64,000 nucleotides of DNA from Clostridium sp. CX1. Its GTDB lineage: Bacteria; Bacillota; Clostridia; Clostridiales; Clostridiaceae. Made by a program: the position numbers and the translations under genes. The stretch's first letter is position 1, and every line of letters starts with the position of its first letter. The stretch covers positions 273,540-337,539 of the forward strand of contig NZ_JAODOO010000003.1 in the NCBI RefSeq assembly GCF_025398335.1. The letters are read 5' to 3'. The notes under the pieces were generated by a model. That model was not told the DNA's origin, did not search any database, and saw only the letters and a list, made by a program, of their open reading frames with translations. Of the stretch, positions 45,131 to 54,159 are shown in pieces.

Positions 45131-45644
45131 AATAACTACCACTTTAAATTTATGCATATATTAGATTTTAAACTCAAGTTTCTAAATTGGAACAGAACCC
45201 GCCACCACTGAATAGCGGTTTCGTTCTATATTACTATTTTAACTTAACCAATGGTAATTACGTCATATTTACACGGCTTTTCATGGTTAACCTTGTAATA
45301 AATATAAAATAGTTACTCTTCCAACACTGTATTATTCAATTTTCAAAGATCATCATTCGTATTTTCTTTTTCAATGATTCTATCGCATTTTTTTCATGAT
45401 CCCTAACTATCCTAGACTTACGATAGTTAGGCAAAATTTTAACTATTGAACTTATTTGGGTTTAAAACATTATGAATTTTTGTATAGAATACTTAAAAAA
45501 CGCTGCCGCGTTAGCATATTTTTTTATGTTAATGCGACAACACCATTTTTTCAGTTTAATATAGTCAATTACTGTGATATAATAAAAAGTGGTAAATTGT
45601 ACGGTGGAAATCTAATAATTTGTCAAATCACAGGGGGATATTTT
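45038..45644 (+). other. 607-bp intergenic region rich in hairpins before the Wzz/kinase-like gene
   Basis: Four inverted repeats are visible. AAAGCTACT/AGTAGCTTT (45056-45077) is terminator-like. GAAC-AACCCGC pairs with GCGGTT-GTTC (45190-45226). CCTAACTATC/GATAGTTAGG (45402-45431) is a perfect 10 bp. CGCGTTAGCAT/ATGTTAATGCG (45507-45536) has a T-rich loop. An extended -10 promoter follows at 45575. Some may be the edges of decayed insertion sequences; no gene is supported. Confidence 0.5.
45575..45583 (+). promoter_or_regulatory. Extended -10 promoter of the main polysaccharide operon
   Basis: TGATATAAT is a TGn-extended -10 box, 61 bases before the Wzz/kinase-like start codon. Only a weak TTTAAT stands in the -35 position. 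Confidence 0.55.
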
Positions 45645-47123
45645 ATGGAAGAAGTTACTTTAGACTTAGGAGAGCTATTCAAAGTAATTAAAAGGAAGAA
45701 ACACATAGTTTTAGGTATAACCTTACTTTTTTTAATTGCGGGTAGCCTAATATCTTTAGAAGGCAATAAAAACCTACAAATTAAAGAACAGGAGTATGTG
45801 TACAAATCAATGTCTAGTATTCTTGTTGGGGATTTACCAGATGCATATAGTGAAAATGTTAAGGATGTAACAGCACTTAATCAGCACATGGTGAAGACTT
45901 ATGGAGCTATAGCAGCTTCAAGAACCGTAGCTAAAAAAGTTATAAATGAAGTAGGCTTAAATGTTAGAGTAGATGAATTTCTTAAAAATGTAAAAATCAA
46001 AGCAAATCCTGATGCACAGATGATTATCATAATATATGGAGATAAAAATGAGAAAGATATAAAGAGAATTACTGATACATATATAAATCAGTTTACGACA
46101 GAGGCTCAAAAAATGTACCCTAATAGTAAATTGAAGATATTGGATGAAGCTTCTAGTCCCGAGAAGATTACAAAGGATGAATTTAATAAGATTGATTCTC
46201 CAAAGAATAATGAAGTTCAGCAAATGACTACTCAAGACAACAAAGGTAAGAGCAAAAAATTTGTATTAATAGTATCACTTGTTATTGGAATAATGGTTGG
46301 CCTAGGTGTAGTCTTCTTTATGGAGTTTATGAACAATTCAATTAAAAAAAAGGAAGAAGCTGAGAGTATCTTTAATACTAATGCATTAGACTTTGTTAAA
46401 AGAAGTAGTAAAAATAATTTTAAATTAAACTTAGATGAAGACTGTAGAATTGCTAGAACTATTTTGCAATATAACAATAATAATTTAATAAAATCTAAAA
46501 TTAATGAAACTTTACAAGAGTCAAAAAATGTTTTTATGGTTACCTCGCCAGGTGAGGGAGATGGAAAAACTGACATATCAATCAATCTCGCAAGGTCTTT
46601 TGCAGAAGTAGGGTTTAAAACACTTGTAATAGATGCTAACGGCAGAAACTTTATGTTAAGCAAGATGTTTAATATTGAAAATAATATAGGATTAAGTGAT
46701 TTACTAGCCAAGAAAGTAGGTAATTTAACAACTAAGAACAATGCTATTGACAGCAAAATAAATGATAACACTTTTCCTACAAAGATTATAAGTTTTAATA
46801 AATATATAAATAGTATATTAAATGATAACTTGTTTTTATTAGGTTGGGGTATTTCAAACATAAATCCAGCAGATTCTTTTATCATGGGACAAGTGGAAAT
46901 AATTATTGAACAACTTAGACAGAATTTTGACTATATTATTATAGATACACCTTCTATGACGCAATATGCAGATTCTCGAGTTTTACTAAATTGTACAGAT
47001 GAAGTTTTAGTTGTTGTATCACAATATAAAACAAACATTAATGCTGTTATGGAATCAAAAAAAGTATTTGATATTATGAATATAAAAAATATAAACTTAT
47101 TTTGGATTGCTGAACCATCATAA
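45645..47123 (+). CDS. Wzz/BY-kinase fusion protein, degenerate kinase part
   Basis: The protein is 492 residues from the ATG at 45645 (AGGGGG site); the frame is open further upstream, but that part looks non-coding. The N-terminal Wzz domain lies between two membrane helices (about 20-38 and 208-230). The cytoplasmic part resembles a bacterial tyrosine kinase. The Walker A motif GEGDGKT (about 304-310) is present, Walker A' is altered (LVIDANGR for LxxDxDxR) and Walker B is IIIDTPS. The protein ends right after the domain at FWIAEPS, without the Tyr-rich tail that such kinases phosphorylate. It probably controls chain length, possibly with reduced or different kinase activity. Confidence 0.82.
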   Translation: MEEVTLDLGELFKVIKRKKHIVLGITLLFLIAGSLISLEGNKNLQIKEQEYVYKSMSSILVGDLPDAYSENVKDVTALNQHMVKTYGAIAASRTVAKKVINEVGLNVRVDEFLKNVKIKANPDAQMIIIIYGDKNEKDIKRITDTYINQFTTEAQKMYPNSKLKILDEASSPEKITKDEFNKIDSPKNNEVQQMTTQDNKGKSKKFVLIVSLVIGIMVGLGVVFFMEFMNNSIKKKEEAESIFNTNALDFVKRSSKNNFKLNLDEDCRIARTILQYNNNNLIKSKINETLQESKNVFMVTSPGEGDGKTDISINLARSFAEVGFKTLVIDANGRNFMLSKMFNIENNIGLSDLLAKKVGNLTTKNNAIDSKINDNTFPTKIISFNKYINSILNDNLFLLGWGISNINPADSFIMGQVEIIIEQLRQNFDYIIIDTPSMTQYADSRVLLNCTDEVLVVVSQYKTNINAVMESKKVFDIMNIKNINLFWIAEPS

Positions 47124-47209
47124 TATTATATAAGGTGAATTTAGTATACTTGATAACAAACATTATTAGTTATAGTATTAATTATTTTTAATTAGGAAGA
47201 AGGGAAAAA

Positions 47210-48166
47210 ATGAAAATATTAGTTACTGGTGGTCTAGGTTTTATTGGTTCAAATGTGGTAGACGAATTAATAGCTAACAAACATGAAGTTTGCATAATAG
47301 ATAACTTATCGACTGGTAGGATAAGCAACTTAAATGAAAACGCTAGGTTTTATAAATGTAATATTACAAACATAGACGCTTTAAAATTGGTATTTCAAAT
47401 AGAGAGACCAGAAATAGTGTTTCATTTTGCTGCACAAATAGATGTGCAAACCTCATTAGATAAACCGAGCTTTGATGCTAATAATAATATAATAGGAACA
47501 ATAAATATACTAGAATGTTGTAAATTTTTTTCTGTTAAAAAAATAATATATCCATCCTCAGCAGCAGTATATGGTGACCCGAGGAAGTTACCGATAGATG
47601 AAAATCATATCATAGATCCTATATCATTTTATGGTATTTCTAAACATACACCAGAACATTATATAAAGATATATTGTAGTCTTTATAATATAAAATATAC
47701 TATCTTTAGATATTCAAATGTTTATGGAATAAGGCAAGATCCTAAAGGGGAGGGAGGAGTTGTTTCTATATTTATAGATAAGTTTCTAAAAAATAAGTCC
47801 CCTTTGATATTTGGAAATGGGGAACAAACTAGGGACTTTATATATGTTAAAGACGTATCACGAGCTAACTTGCTTGCATTATATGATGGTGATAACTGTA
47901 TCTTTAATATTAGTACAGGTTTGTCTATAACAATAAATAACTTATTTCTAACTATGAAGAAAATATTAAATAGTGATATAAATGCAATTTATCAGGAGCA
48001 GAGACAAGGAGATATTTATAATAGTTATCTATGTAATAATCTAGCTAGGGATGTGCTAAAATGGGATATTAGATATACATTAGAAGATGGCATTAGAGAA
48101 ACAATAAGTTATTATAAGCATTTATATGAGTATAACAAGGAAGTGGCTAGTGATAGTGATTTATAG
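47210..48166 (+). CDS. NAD-dependent epimerase/dehydratase (UDP-glucose 4-epimerase-like)
   Basis: This 318-residue extended SDR enzyme has TGGLGFIGS at residues 6-14 binding NAD. The catalytic Ser/Thr region is YPSSAAVYGDP, and Tyr/Lys lie in FYGISK (about 143-148). A C-terminal half binds the nucleotide sugar. Closest in pattern are UDP-glucose or UDP-GlcNAc 4-epimerases of polysaccharide loci. It probably supplies a UDP-sugar for the locus; the exact sugar cannot be read from sequence. The start follows AGGAAGAAGGG. Confidence 0.85.
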   Translation: MKILVTGGLGFIGSNVVDELIANKHEVCIIDNLSTGRISNLNENARFYKCNITNIDALKLVFQIERPEIVFHFAAQIDVQTSLDKPSFDANNNIIGTINILECCKFFSVKKIIYPSSAAVYGDPRKLPIDENHIIDPISFYGISKHTPEHYIKIYCSLYNIKYTIFRYSNVYGIRQDPKGEGGVVSIFIDKFLKNKSPLIFGNGEQTRDFIYVKDVSRANLLALYDGDNCIFNISTGLSITINNLFLTMKKILNSDINAIYQEQRQGDIYNSYLCNNLARDVLKWDIRYTLEDGIRETISYYKHLYEYNKEVASDSDL

Positions 48167-48279
48167 CTGTCATTAGTTTATACTTTGTTGATGAGAACTA
48201 AGTTGAGTTAACAAAGTATAAACATTACAAATCTATATATTAAGATTTAGATATAATAAATAAGAGAGGAGACAGTTCT

Positions 48280-49635
48280 GTGTTAGATAAGGTAAGTAAG
48301 CTAAATAAGTATAAGCAAATGGATATATCTGAAAAGAATAAAAGGGTTTGTATCTTTGGACAAGGATATGTTGGATTACCATTAGCATTAAGTTTTGCAT
48401 TTAGGGGTTGTGAGACCATAGGTGTGGATGTAGATAAAAGTTTAGTTGAAAATATTGATAACGGGGTGACGCATCATACAGAAGAATTTGATGGAATTAC
48501 CATACAGGATATTTTGCACAATGAATTAAGTGAAAAAAGATATAATATAACAGTAGACGGTGCAAGTGCCGTTAAAGAGTGTAATAATATTATAGTAACA
48601 GTTGGGATACCAATAAAAAATGGAAAGTGTATAATGGATTATTTAGAAAGTGCATGTATAGTAATTGGGGAAAATCTAAAAAAAGATGATTTAATAATAA
48701 TAAGAAGTACAGTAATCCCAGGCACTACTGAGAATTTTATATTACCTATACTTGAGAGGGAGTCAGGACTGAAAGCAGGTGAGGATTTCTATATTGCTTA
48801 CTCATCAGAAAGAATTGCTGAAGGTAAGGCTTTTGATGAGTTTGCTAACATGCCAACACTCGTTGCAGGTATTAACAGTAAGAGTTGTGAAAGAGCTGTA
48901 GACCTTTTAAGTATAGTATGCAAGGCAGAAATAGTGAAAGCATCATGTATAAAAGCAGTAGAAACTTCAAAGGTGTTTGAAAATGTCCAAAGAGATGTAA
49001 ATATAGCTATGTCTCAGGAATTTGCCAGATTTACAGAAGCTTTAGGAATAGATGTTTTTGAAGTTATTAAGCTTGCGAATACTCATAAAAGAGTAAATCT
49101 GCTAATGCCTGGACCAGGAGTAGGGGGATTTTGTATACCAAATGCCTACCATTATATTGCACCTAAAGCTGAAGAACTCGATGTTAACATGGAATTATTA
49201 AGAATTTCAAGGGAAAAAAATTCACAATTACCACAATTTATAGTTAATAAAACAGTGCAACTTTTAAGTGAGATAGGAAAGGATATAGAAAATTCAAAAA
49301 TAGCAGTTTTAGGACTTGCAATGAAGGATTATTCGAGTGATGATAGGATAAGTCCCTCAGTTGATATTTGTAAGATGCTACTAGAAATAGGAGCAAATGT
49401 TGTAGCTTTTGATCCAACTGTATCTACAAAATATGAATTTAAAATGAATTCACAAGAGGAAGCACTGAAAAATGCAGATGTAGTCTTAGTTCTGGCAAAA
49501 CAAAATTTAATTAAACTAGACGATGTAAAGTATATATCTAGATTTATGAATGATAGACCTATACTTATTGATGCAAAAGGAATAATAGATAGAGTTGAAG
49601 CGGAGAAGTTTGGAATTAGATATTGGAGAATATAA
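48280..49635 (+). CDS. Nucleotide-sugar dehydrogenase (UDP-GlcA/ManNAcA type)
   Basis: This 451-residue enzyme starts at a GTG (48280) behind AGAGAGGAG. The NAD motif is GQGYVGLPLALS (about 29-40). The catalytic cysteine lies in GPGVGGFCIP (about 281-290), and the C-terminal UDP-binding domain starts near residue 330 (VLGLAMKDYSSDDRISPS). It oxidises a UDP-hexose or UDP-HexNAc to a uronic acid, making the polymer acidic. Together with the epimerase before it, it predicts an anionic repeat unit. The sugar is not certain; the motif is closer to WecC/WbpA-type enzymes than to Ugd. Confidence 0.88.
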   Translation: MLDKVSKLNKYKQMDISEKNKRVCIFGQGYVGLPLALSFAFRGCETIGVDVDKSLVENIDNGVTHHTEEFDGITIQDILHNELSEKRYNITVDGASAVKECNNIIVTVGIPIKNGKCIMDYLESACIVIGENLKKDDLIIIRSTVIPGTTENFILPILERESGLKAGEDFYIAYSSERIAEGKAFDEFANMPTLVAGINSKSCERAVDLLSIVCKAEIVKASCIKAVETSKVFENVQRDVNIAMSQEFARFTEALGIDVFEVIKLANTHKRVNLLMPGPGVGGFCIPNAYHYIAPKAEELDVNMELLRISREKNSQLPQFIVNKTVQLLSEIGKDIENSKIAVLGLAMKDYSSDDRISPSVDICKMLLEIGANVVAFDPTVSTKYEFKMNSQEEALKNADVVLVLAKQNLIKLDDVKYISRFMNDRPILIDAKGIIDRVEAEKFGIRYWRI

Positions 49636-49638
49636 AAT

Positions 49639-50721
49639 ATGAAAAAAATTGTATATGTTGTTGAGTCTTTTGCTGGTGGTGTTTATTCATTTTTAGCAGA
49701 TTTATGTAACTCTCTTGTAGATGAATATGAAATAGTAATTATTCATTCTTTAAGACCTGATACACCAAAGAACTTTGAAAAAGATTTTAATCCTAAGATT
49801 AGATTTATTTATATACAAATGAATAGAGGGTTAGATATATTTAAAGATATTAAAGCATTATTAATGTTAAAAAGAATCTTAAATATTGAAAACCCACAAT
49901 TAATACATTTACATTCATCTAAAGCAGGTTTTTTGGGAAGGTTAGCCAGCTTTACGAATGGATTCAATATGGAAAAAGTTTTGTATAATCCTCATGGATT
50001 CTCATTTCTCCAATTAAATGAGTCCAAAATTAAAAGAAGACTATTTTTTTTGTTAGAAAAATTTGCATCAAGGCTCGGTGGAATAATTATAGGATGCTCA
50101 AAAGGAGAGTATAGTGAATCAATAAAGTTATGTGATAAATCTATTAATATTGATAATGGAATAGATATAAATAAAGTGGATGAAATTGTTGAAAAAATTA
50201 AAATAGAAAAGACTAATGAGAATATTACTATTGCGACAGTAGGAAGAATTTGTTTTGCTAAAAATCCTAATATGTTTAATGATATAGCACAACATTTTCC
50301 ACACTTAAAGTTTCTTTGGATAGGAGATGGAGAGTTAAAGCATCTGCTGACATCTTCTAATATAACTATTACAGGATGGCTAAATAAAGAGGTACTATAT
50401 AGAAAACTTATATCTACAGATATATATCTTATGACTTCTTTATGGGAGGGGCTGCCTATTTCACTTTTAGAGGCAATGTATCTCAACAAGGCATCAATTG
50501 TATCTAATGTTATTGGAAATAGGGATGTTATAGAAAATTATAAGACTGGTCTAATAGCTAATAATAAAGTGGAATTTATTGAAGCTATAAATATTTTACT
50601 AAATGATTTAAGTTTGAAGAAAAAGATAAGCAAAAATGCTAAAATACAAGTAACTACAAGATTCACGATACAAAGAATGATAGATGATTATAAAAAGTTA
50701 TATTTGAAGTGCTTAGTATAG
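49639..50721 (+). CDS. Glycosyltransferase family 4
   Basis: This 360-residue GT-B enzyme begins only three bases after the preceding stop. The N-terminal domain has ESFAGGVYSFL and HLHSSKAGFLGRL, and the donor-binding domain has TVGRICFAKNPNMF near 195. The E-x7-E motif, EGLPISLLEAM, lies near residue 275. The early HSSKAG pattern is shared with transferases of O-antigen and capsule loci. It adds one sugar of the repeat unit on the cytoplasmic face; donor and linkage are unknown. Confidence 0.87.
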   Translation: MKKIVYVVESFAGGVYSFLADLCNSLVDEYEIVIIHSLRPDTPKNFEKDFNPKIRFIYIQMNRGLDIFKDIKALLMLKRILNIENPQLIHLHSSKAGFLGRLASFTNGFNMEKVLYNPHGFSFLQLNESKIKRRLFFLLEKFASRLGGIIIGCSKGEYSESIKLCDKSINIDNGIDINKVDEIVEKIKIEKTNENITIATVGRICFAKNPNMFNDIAQHFPHLKFLWIGDGELKHLLTSSNITITGWLNKEVLYRKLISTDIYLMTSLWEGLPISLLEAMYLNKASIVSNVIGNRDVIENYKTGLIANNKVEFIEAINILLNDLSLKKKISKNAKIQVTTRFTIQRMIDDYKKLYLKCLV

Positions 50722-50742
50722 CATAAAAGTGGGTGTCTAAAA

Positions 50743-51816
50743 TTGAAAAATAAAATATATAGTATAAATAAAAATAAATATTTTTATGTTTCCTATATTA
50801 TGTTTAGTTTTGCAATAGGATTTGTAACGAAGATTTCTTTAGATAAGTTTTTGGATAGTAAGTATTTTTATGATACTATTAAGATTATGTCTCTAATCAC
50901 TAAAAATACAGTAATTGATGATAAAGGATTTGATTTTAGTAAAAAGTTTTTTTCTATTCTAAATTTACCATTAGAATATTGGAATATTACTATATTTCTT
51001 ATAACTTTTTTAATTTTTTTAGTATCATTATTAAAACTACCTCCGAATTTTAACAATAGAGTTTTTTATGTTATTTTACCTATGTGGATATTTATTTTTA
51101 ATATTTATAATAATACAGTATCTAAAGAAACTATACAATTTTTCGTTACTTGGGTAATAGCTTTTATACTATGTATTGAAAAGAGACTATTATTCATTAA
51201 TTTTTATTTAGGTACCATACTAGTATATTTTTCAATAAATTTTAGAGTATACTTGGTATTGCATCTTATTGTATTTTATGCCTTGCAATTTATTTTTTTA
51301 AAAAAAAGTAATATAAAGAGCAAGTTGTTAATAATTTTTATAATGGTTGTTATTGCTAGTGTGTTTTTAGAAATAAGGAAGCCAGATTTGATTAGTAGTG
51401 TTCTAAATGCAAGGATAGGTGTTAATCAGTATAGAGCAAATGACCCGGATGCAAATACCATAATAAATGATATATTTAATAACAAAAATAATAGTATTAT
51501 AATTTATAGTATGAATTCATTTATAAATGTTTTTAGGTTTCTTATACCATTAGAGCTTCTAAGAATGCATAGTATAAAGTATTTGGTTTTTATACTATAT
51601 CAACTTATAATAACATTTTTAGTTATAAGAAACGTTATTGAATATAAAAATTTAGATAAAAGAACCAACTTAATATTATTTATGACTATAGCTATATTTT
51701 TAGTACAGGTAATTTTCGAACCGGATTTTGGGTCATATCTAAAACATCAGACAGCATATATACCTTTCTTGTATTTGTCGATATTTAGAAAGGGGTATGT
51801 TGCTAATAAAATTTAA
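50743..51816 (+). CDS. Polytopic membrane protein, possible polysaccharide polymerase
   Basis: This 357-residue protein has about nine to ten membrane spans and no soluble domain beyond short loops. It starts at a TTG (50743) behind GGGTG. Size, topology and place in a Wzx-containing locus fit an EpsG/Wzy-type polymerase, but no family motif is recognised. If it is the polymerase, the 41695 gene would be the ligase. The alternative is an unrelated exporter component. Extremely AT-rich, with TTT and ATA codons dominating. Confidence 0.65.
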   Translation: MKNKIYSINKNKYFYVSYIMFSFAIGFVTKISLDKFLDSKYFYDTIKIMSLITKNTVIDDKGFDFSKKFFSILNLPLEYWNITIFLITFLIFLVSLLKLPPNFNNRVFYVILPMWIFIFNIYNNTVSKETIQFFVTWVIAFILCIEKRLLFINFYLGTILVYFSINFRVYLVLHLIVFYALQFIFLKKSNIKSKLLIIFIMVVIASVFLEIRKPDLISSVLNARIGVNQYRANDPDANTIINDIFNNKNNSIIIYSMNSFINVFRFLIPLELLRMHSIKYLVFILYQLIITFLVIRNVIEYKNLDKRTNLILFMTIAIFLVQVIFEPDFGSYLKHQTAYIPFLYLSIFRKGYVANKI

Positions 51817-51839
51817 ATTATATAAAGTTAGGTGTTAAC

Positions 51840-52946
51840 ATGAAAGTATTACATGTCTTATCTACTGATAAGCTAAGTGGAGCAGAAAAAGTTGCTTTGG
51901 ACATTTGCAAAAATTTGAATCAACGTAAATTTGAACCGTTATGCGTTTGCACTGGGGAGTTACGTGAGTATTTTACGGAAGGTAATATAAAGGTTTTTAA
52001 TATAGACGTTTCAAGATTAAAGATTAGTGAATTATTAAAATTAAGAACAATAATATTAAGTGAAAATATAGAAATAGTCCATGCACATGATAACAAAGCA
52101 TCAATAATCTCAAAGTTAGTAACAATAGGGACCAATGTAAGGATAATTTCTCATATACATGCTAAATATGAGTGGGTTAAAAGTATTAACCTTATGAGAA
52201 CTATAGATTCAACTTTTCGAAATAAGTATGATTTAAGTATAGCTTGCTCTAAAAGCACTTATTACTATTATTTAAAATATAATAGTAATGTTAAAAATAT
52301 TACATATTTAAATAATAGTATCAATTTAGAGGAATTAAGTAGATTTTGCTTTGTAGATAAAAATTATTTAGCTGATTCATATAGTATACCTAAAAATAAA
52401 TATATTTTTGGGTATATTGGAAGGTTAATAAGTTTAAAAGGTGTTGATTTATTAATAGAAGCATTTTATGAATTCTGTAAAGAGAACAATGAAGGTATAC
52501 TTATAATCACTGGTGATGGTGATGAAATTGACAATCTGCGTAGTTTAAGTGATTCCTTAGGAATAGCAGATAAAGTTATTTTTACGGGGTTTAAAAAGAA
52601 TGTATATGATTATTTAAATTTATTTGACTGTTTTATCATTTCTTCTGTTAGTGAAGGTCTTCCTATTAGCTTGCTTGAGGCAATGGCTTTAGAAAAAATT
52701 ATAATATCTACACCTATTGAGGGTGCTATGGAAGTAATTGAAAATAATTATAATGGTATAATATTAAAAGAAAGAACAAAATACGAACTGTTAAAAATGA
52801 TGAAATATGTATATGAAAATAATAGTGTGTTGAACAATTTAGGTATAAATGCAAGAAAAACTATAGAAAATGGTTATAGTATGAATAATTATATTAAAAA
52901 CATTGAAGAAATTTATACTAAAATTATAGGTATAAAGGGTGAATAA
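51840..52946 (+). CDS. Glycosyltransferase family 4
   Basis: This 368-residue GT-B enzyme has LSTDKLSGAEKVALDICKNL at the N terminus, a pattern of capsule transferases of the EpsF type. VHAHDNKAS and SHIHAKY are acceptor-side motifs. YIGRLISLKGVDLLIEAF opens the donor domain, and EGLPISLLEAMALEK is the E-x7-E motif. It has a weak ribosome site (TTAGGTG) and follows the membrane protein by 23 bases, in the same operon. Confidence 0.88.
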   Translation: MKVLHVLSTDKLSGAEKVALDICKNLNQRKFEPLCVCTGELREYFTEGNIKVFNIDVSRLKISELLKLRTIILSENIEIVHAHDNKASIISKLVTIGTNVRIISHIHAKYEWVKSINLMRTIDSTFRNKYDLSIACSKSTYYYYLKYNSNVKNITYLNNSINLEELSRFCFVDKNYLADSYSIPKNKYIFGYIGRLISLKGVDLLIEAFYEFCKENNEGILIITGDGDEIDNLRSLSDSLGIADKVIFTGFKKNVYDYLNLFDCFIISSVSEGLPISLLEAMALEKIIISTPIEGAMEVIENNYNGIILKERTKYELLKMMKYVYENNSVLNNLGINARKTIENGYSMNNYIKNIEEIYTKIIGIKGE

Positions 52947-52949
52947 TCT

Positions 52950-54125
52950 ATGTATGGATACTATTTAAATTATGATGGCGTTGAGTGTAGCGTATATGAA
53001 TCCCAAGTTCTAACTTTATATAAATTGCTTAAGAAAAGTATGGATATAAAGTTGATTAACTTTAATAGAAGTGAAGGATTTAATAAAAATTTTAAAGACA
53101 AGTGCACAGATAGTGATATTTACTCAATTATTAAAAATAAAAAGTATGATTTTATAATTGACAAGAACCATATAGAAAGTGTAAAAAGCATTATCCAGAA
53201 TGAAAGAAAAAAAGATGATAAAATAATTTTACATTGTAGAGGGATTTATGGAAGTTATATTGGAATAAAGATAAAACAACAGCTTGAACAATATAATATA
53301 AAAGTAATAGCTGATTTTAGAGGCGCAACAATAGAAGAGTATAAATTGAGATTTGAAGATACTGGGATTATAAAAAAGCTAATGATTTACAATTTAATTA
53401 TTTTTATAAGACATATTGAAAAGTTTGTTTATCGAAATTCGGATTTTGTTTTATGTGTATCTAATAAGCTGAAACAGTATTTATTTGACAATTATGGTGC
53501 GAAAAAAGATATTTTTGTAATTCCAACTTGTTTAGATATTAATAGAGGGAATTTTTGCTTACAAGATAGGGCAAGGATAAGAGAACAATATAAACTTGAA
53601 GACAAGTTTGTTTTTGTTTACTGTGGTGGAGGACAAAAGTGGCAATGTCCAGATAAAGTAGTTCATGAATTTAGTATTTTAAAAAGGTATATTAGCAATG
53701 CATATTTACTGATACTAACAAAAGATAACGAGGTATTTCAGAAATACTTATCAGATATTAATAGTGAAGATTATCTAATTTTAAGTGTATCTCATAGTGA
53801 TGTAAGTAAATATTTAAGTGGGTGTGATTGCGCCTTTCTAATAAGAGAAAATAACATGACAAATACTGTTGCTAGCCCAACAAAGTTTGCAGAATACCTA
53901 AATTGTAGTTTGCCAGTTATTGTTTCTAGAGGTATTGGGGATATTGATTATATTATTGATAAATATAAAGTAGGAATATATCTAACCGATTTTGATAGTA
54001 ATGTTAAGAGTAAAATAATTAATGTAGTAAAAGAAAACTTTAAAACTGCAATATCTAAGTATTATAGTTGGGATAAAAATATAAAGAAAATATTAATTAT
54101 TTATAATAATATTTTTAATATATGA
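52950..54125 (+). CDS. Glycosyltransferase, GT4-like, divergent
   Basis: This 391-residue protein starts four bases after the previous stop. It shows a GT-B layout with a basic acceptor domain. The donor domain starts near FVFVYCGGGQKWQCPDK (about 222), and a late motif, SPTKFAEYLNCSLPVIVSRGIGD, corresponds to the E-x7-E region with one of the two Glu kept. Its N-terminal part (MYGYYLNYDGVECSVYESQV) is unusual. It probably adds a further sugar, or another group, to the repeat unit. Confidence 0.75.
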   Translation: MYGYYLNYDGVECSVYESQVLTLYKLLKKSMDIKLINFNRSEGFNKNFKDKCTDSDIYSIIKNKKYDFIIDKNHIESVKSIIQNERKKDDKIILHCRGIYGSYIGIKIKQQLEQYNIKVIADFRGATIEEYKLRFEDTGIIKKLMIYNLIIFIRHIEKFVYRNSDFVLCVSNKLKQYLFDNYGAKKDIFVIPTCLDINRGNFCLQDRARIREQYKLEDKFVFVYCGGGQKWQCPDKVVHEFSILKRYISNAYLLILTKDNEVFQKYLSDINSEDYLILSVSHSDVSKYLSGCDCAFLIRENNMTNTVASPTKFAEYLNCSLPVIVSRGIGDIDYIIDKYKVGIYLTDFDSNVKSKIINVVKENFKTAISKYYSWDKNIKKILIIYNNIFNI

Positions 54126-54159
54126 TTTATAAAAAAGTATTATTTACAGGAGTTTTTAT

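Noticed and set aside
45456..45644. 63-residue N-terminal extension of the Wzz/kinase protein
   Set aside because: It overlaps the promoter and a hairpin. The ATG at 45645 has a GGGGG site and begins the normal Wzz domain.
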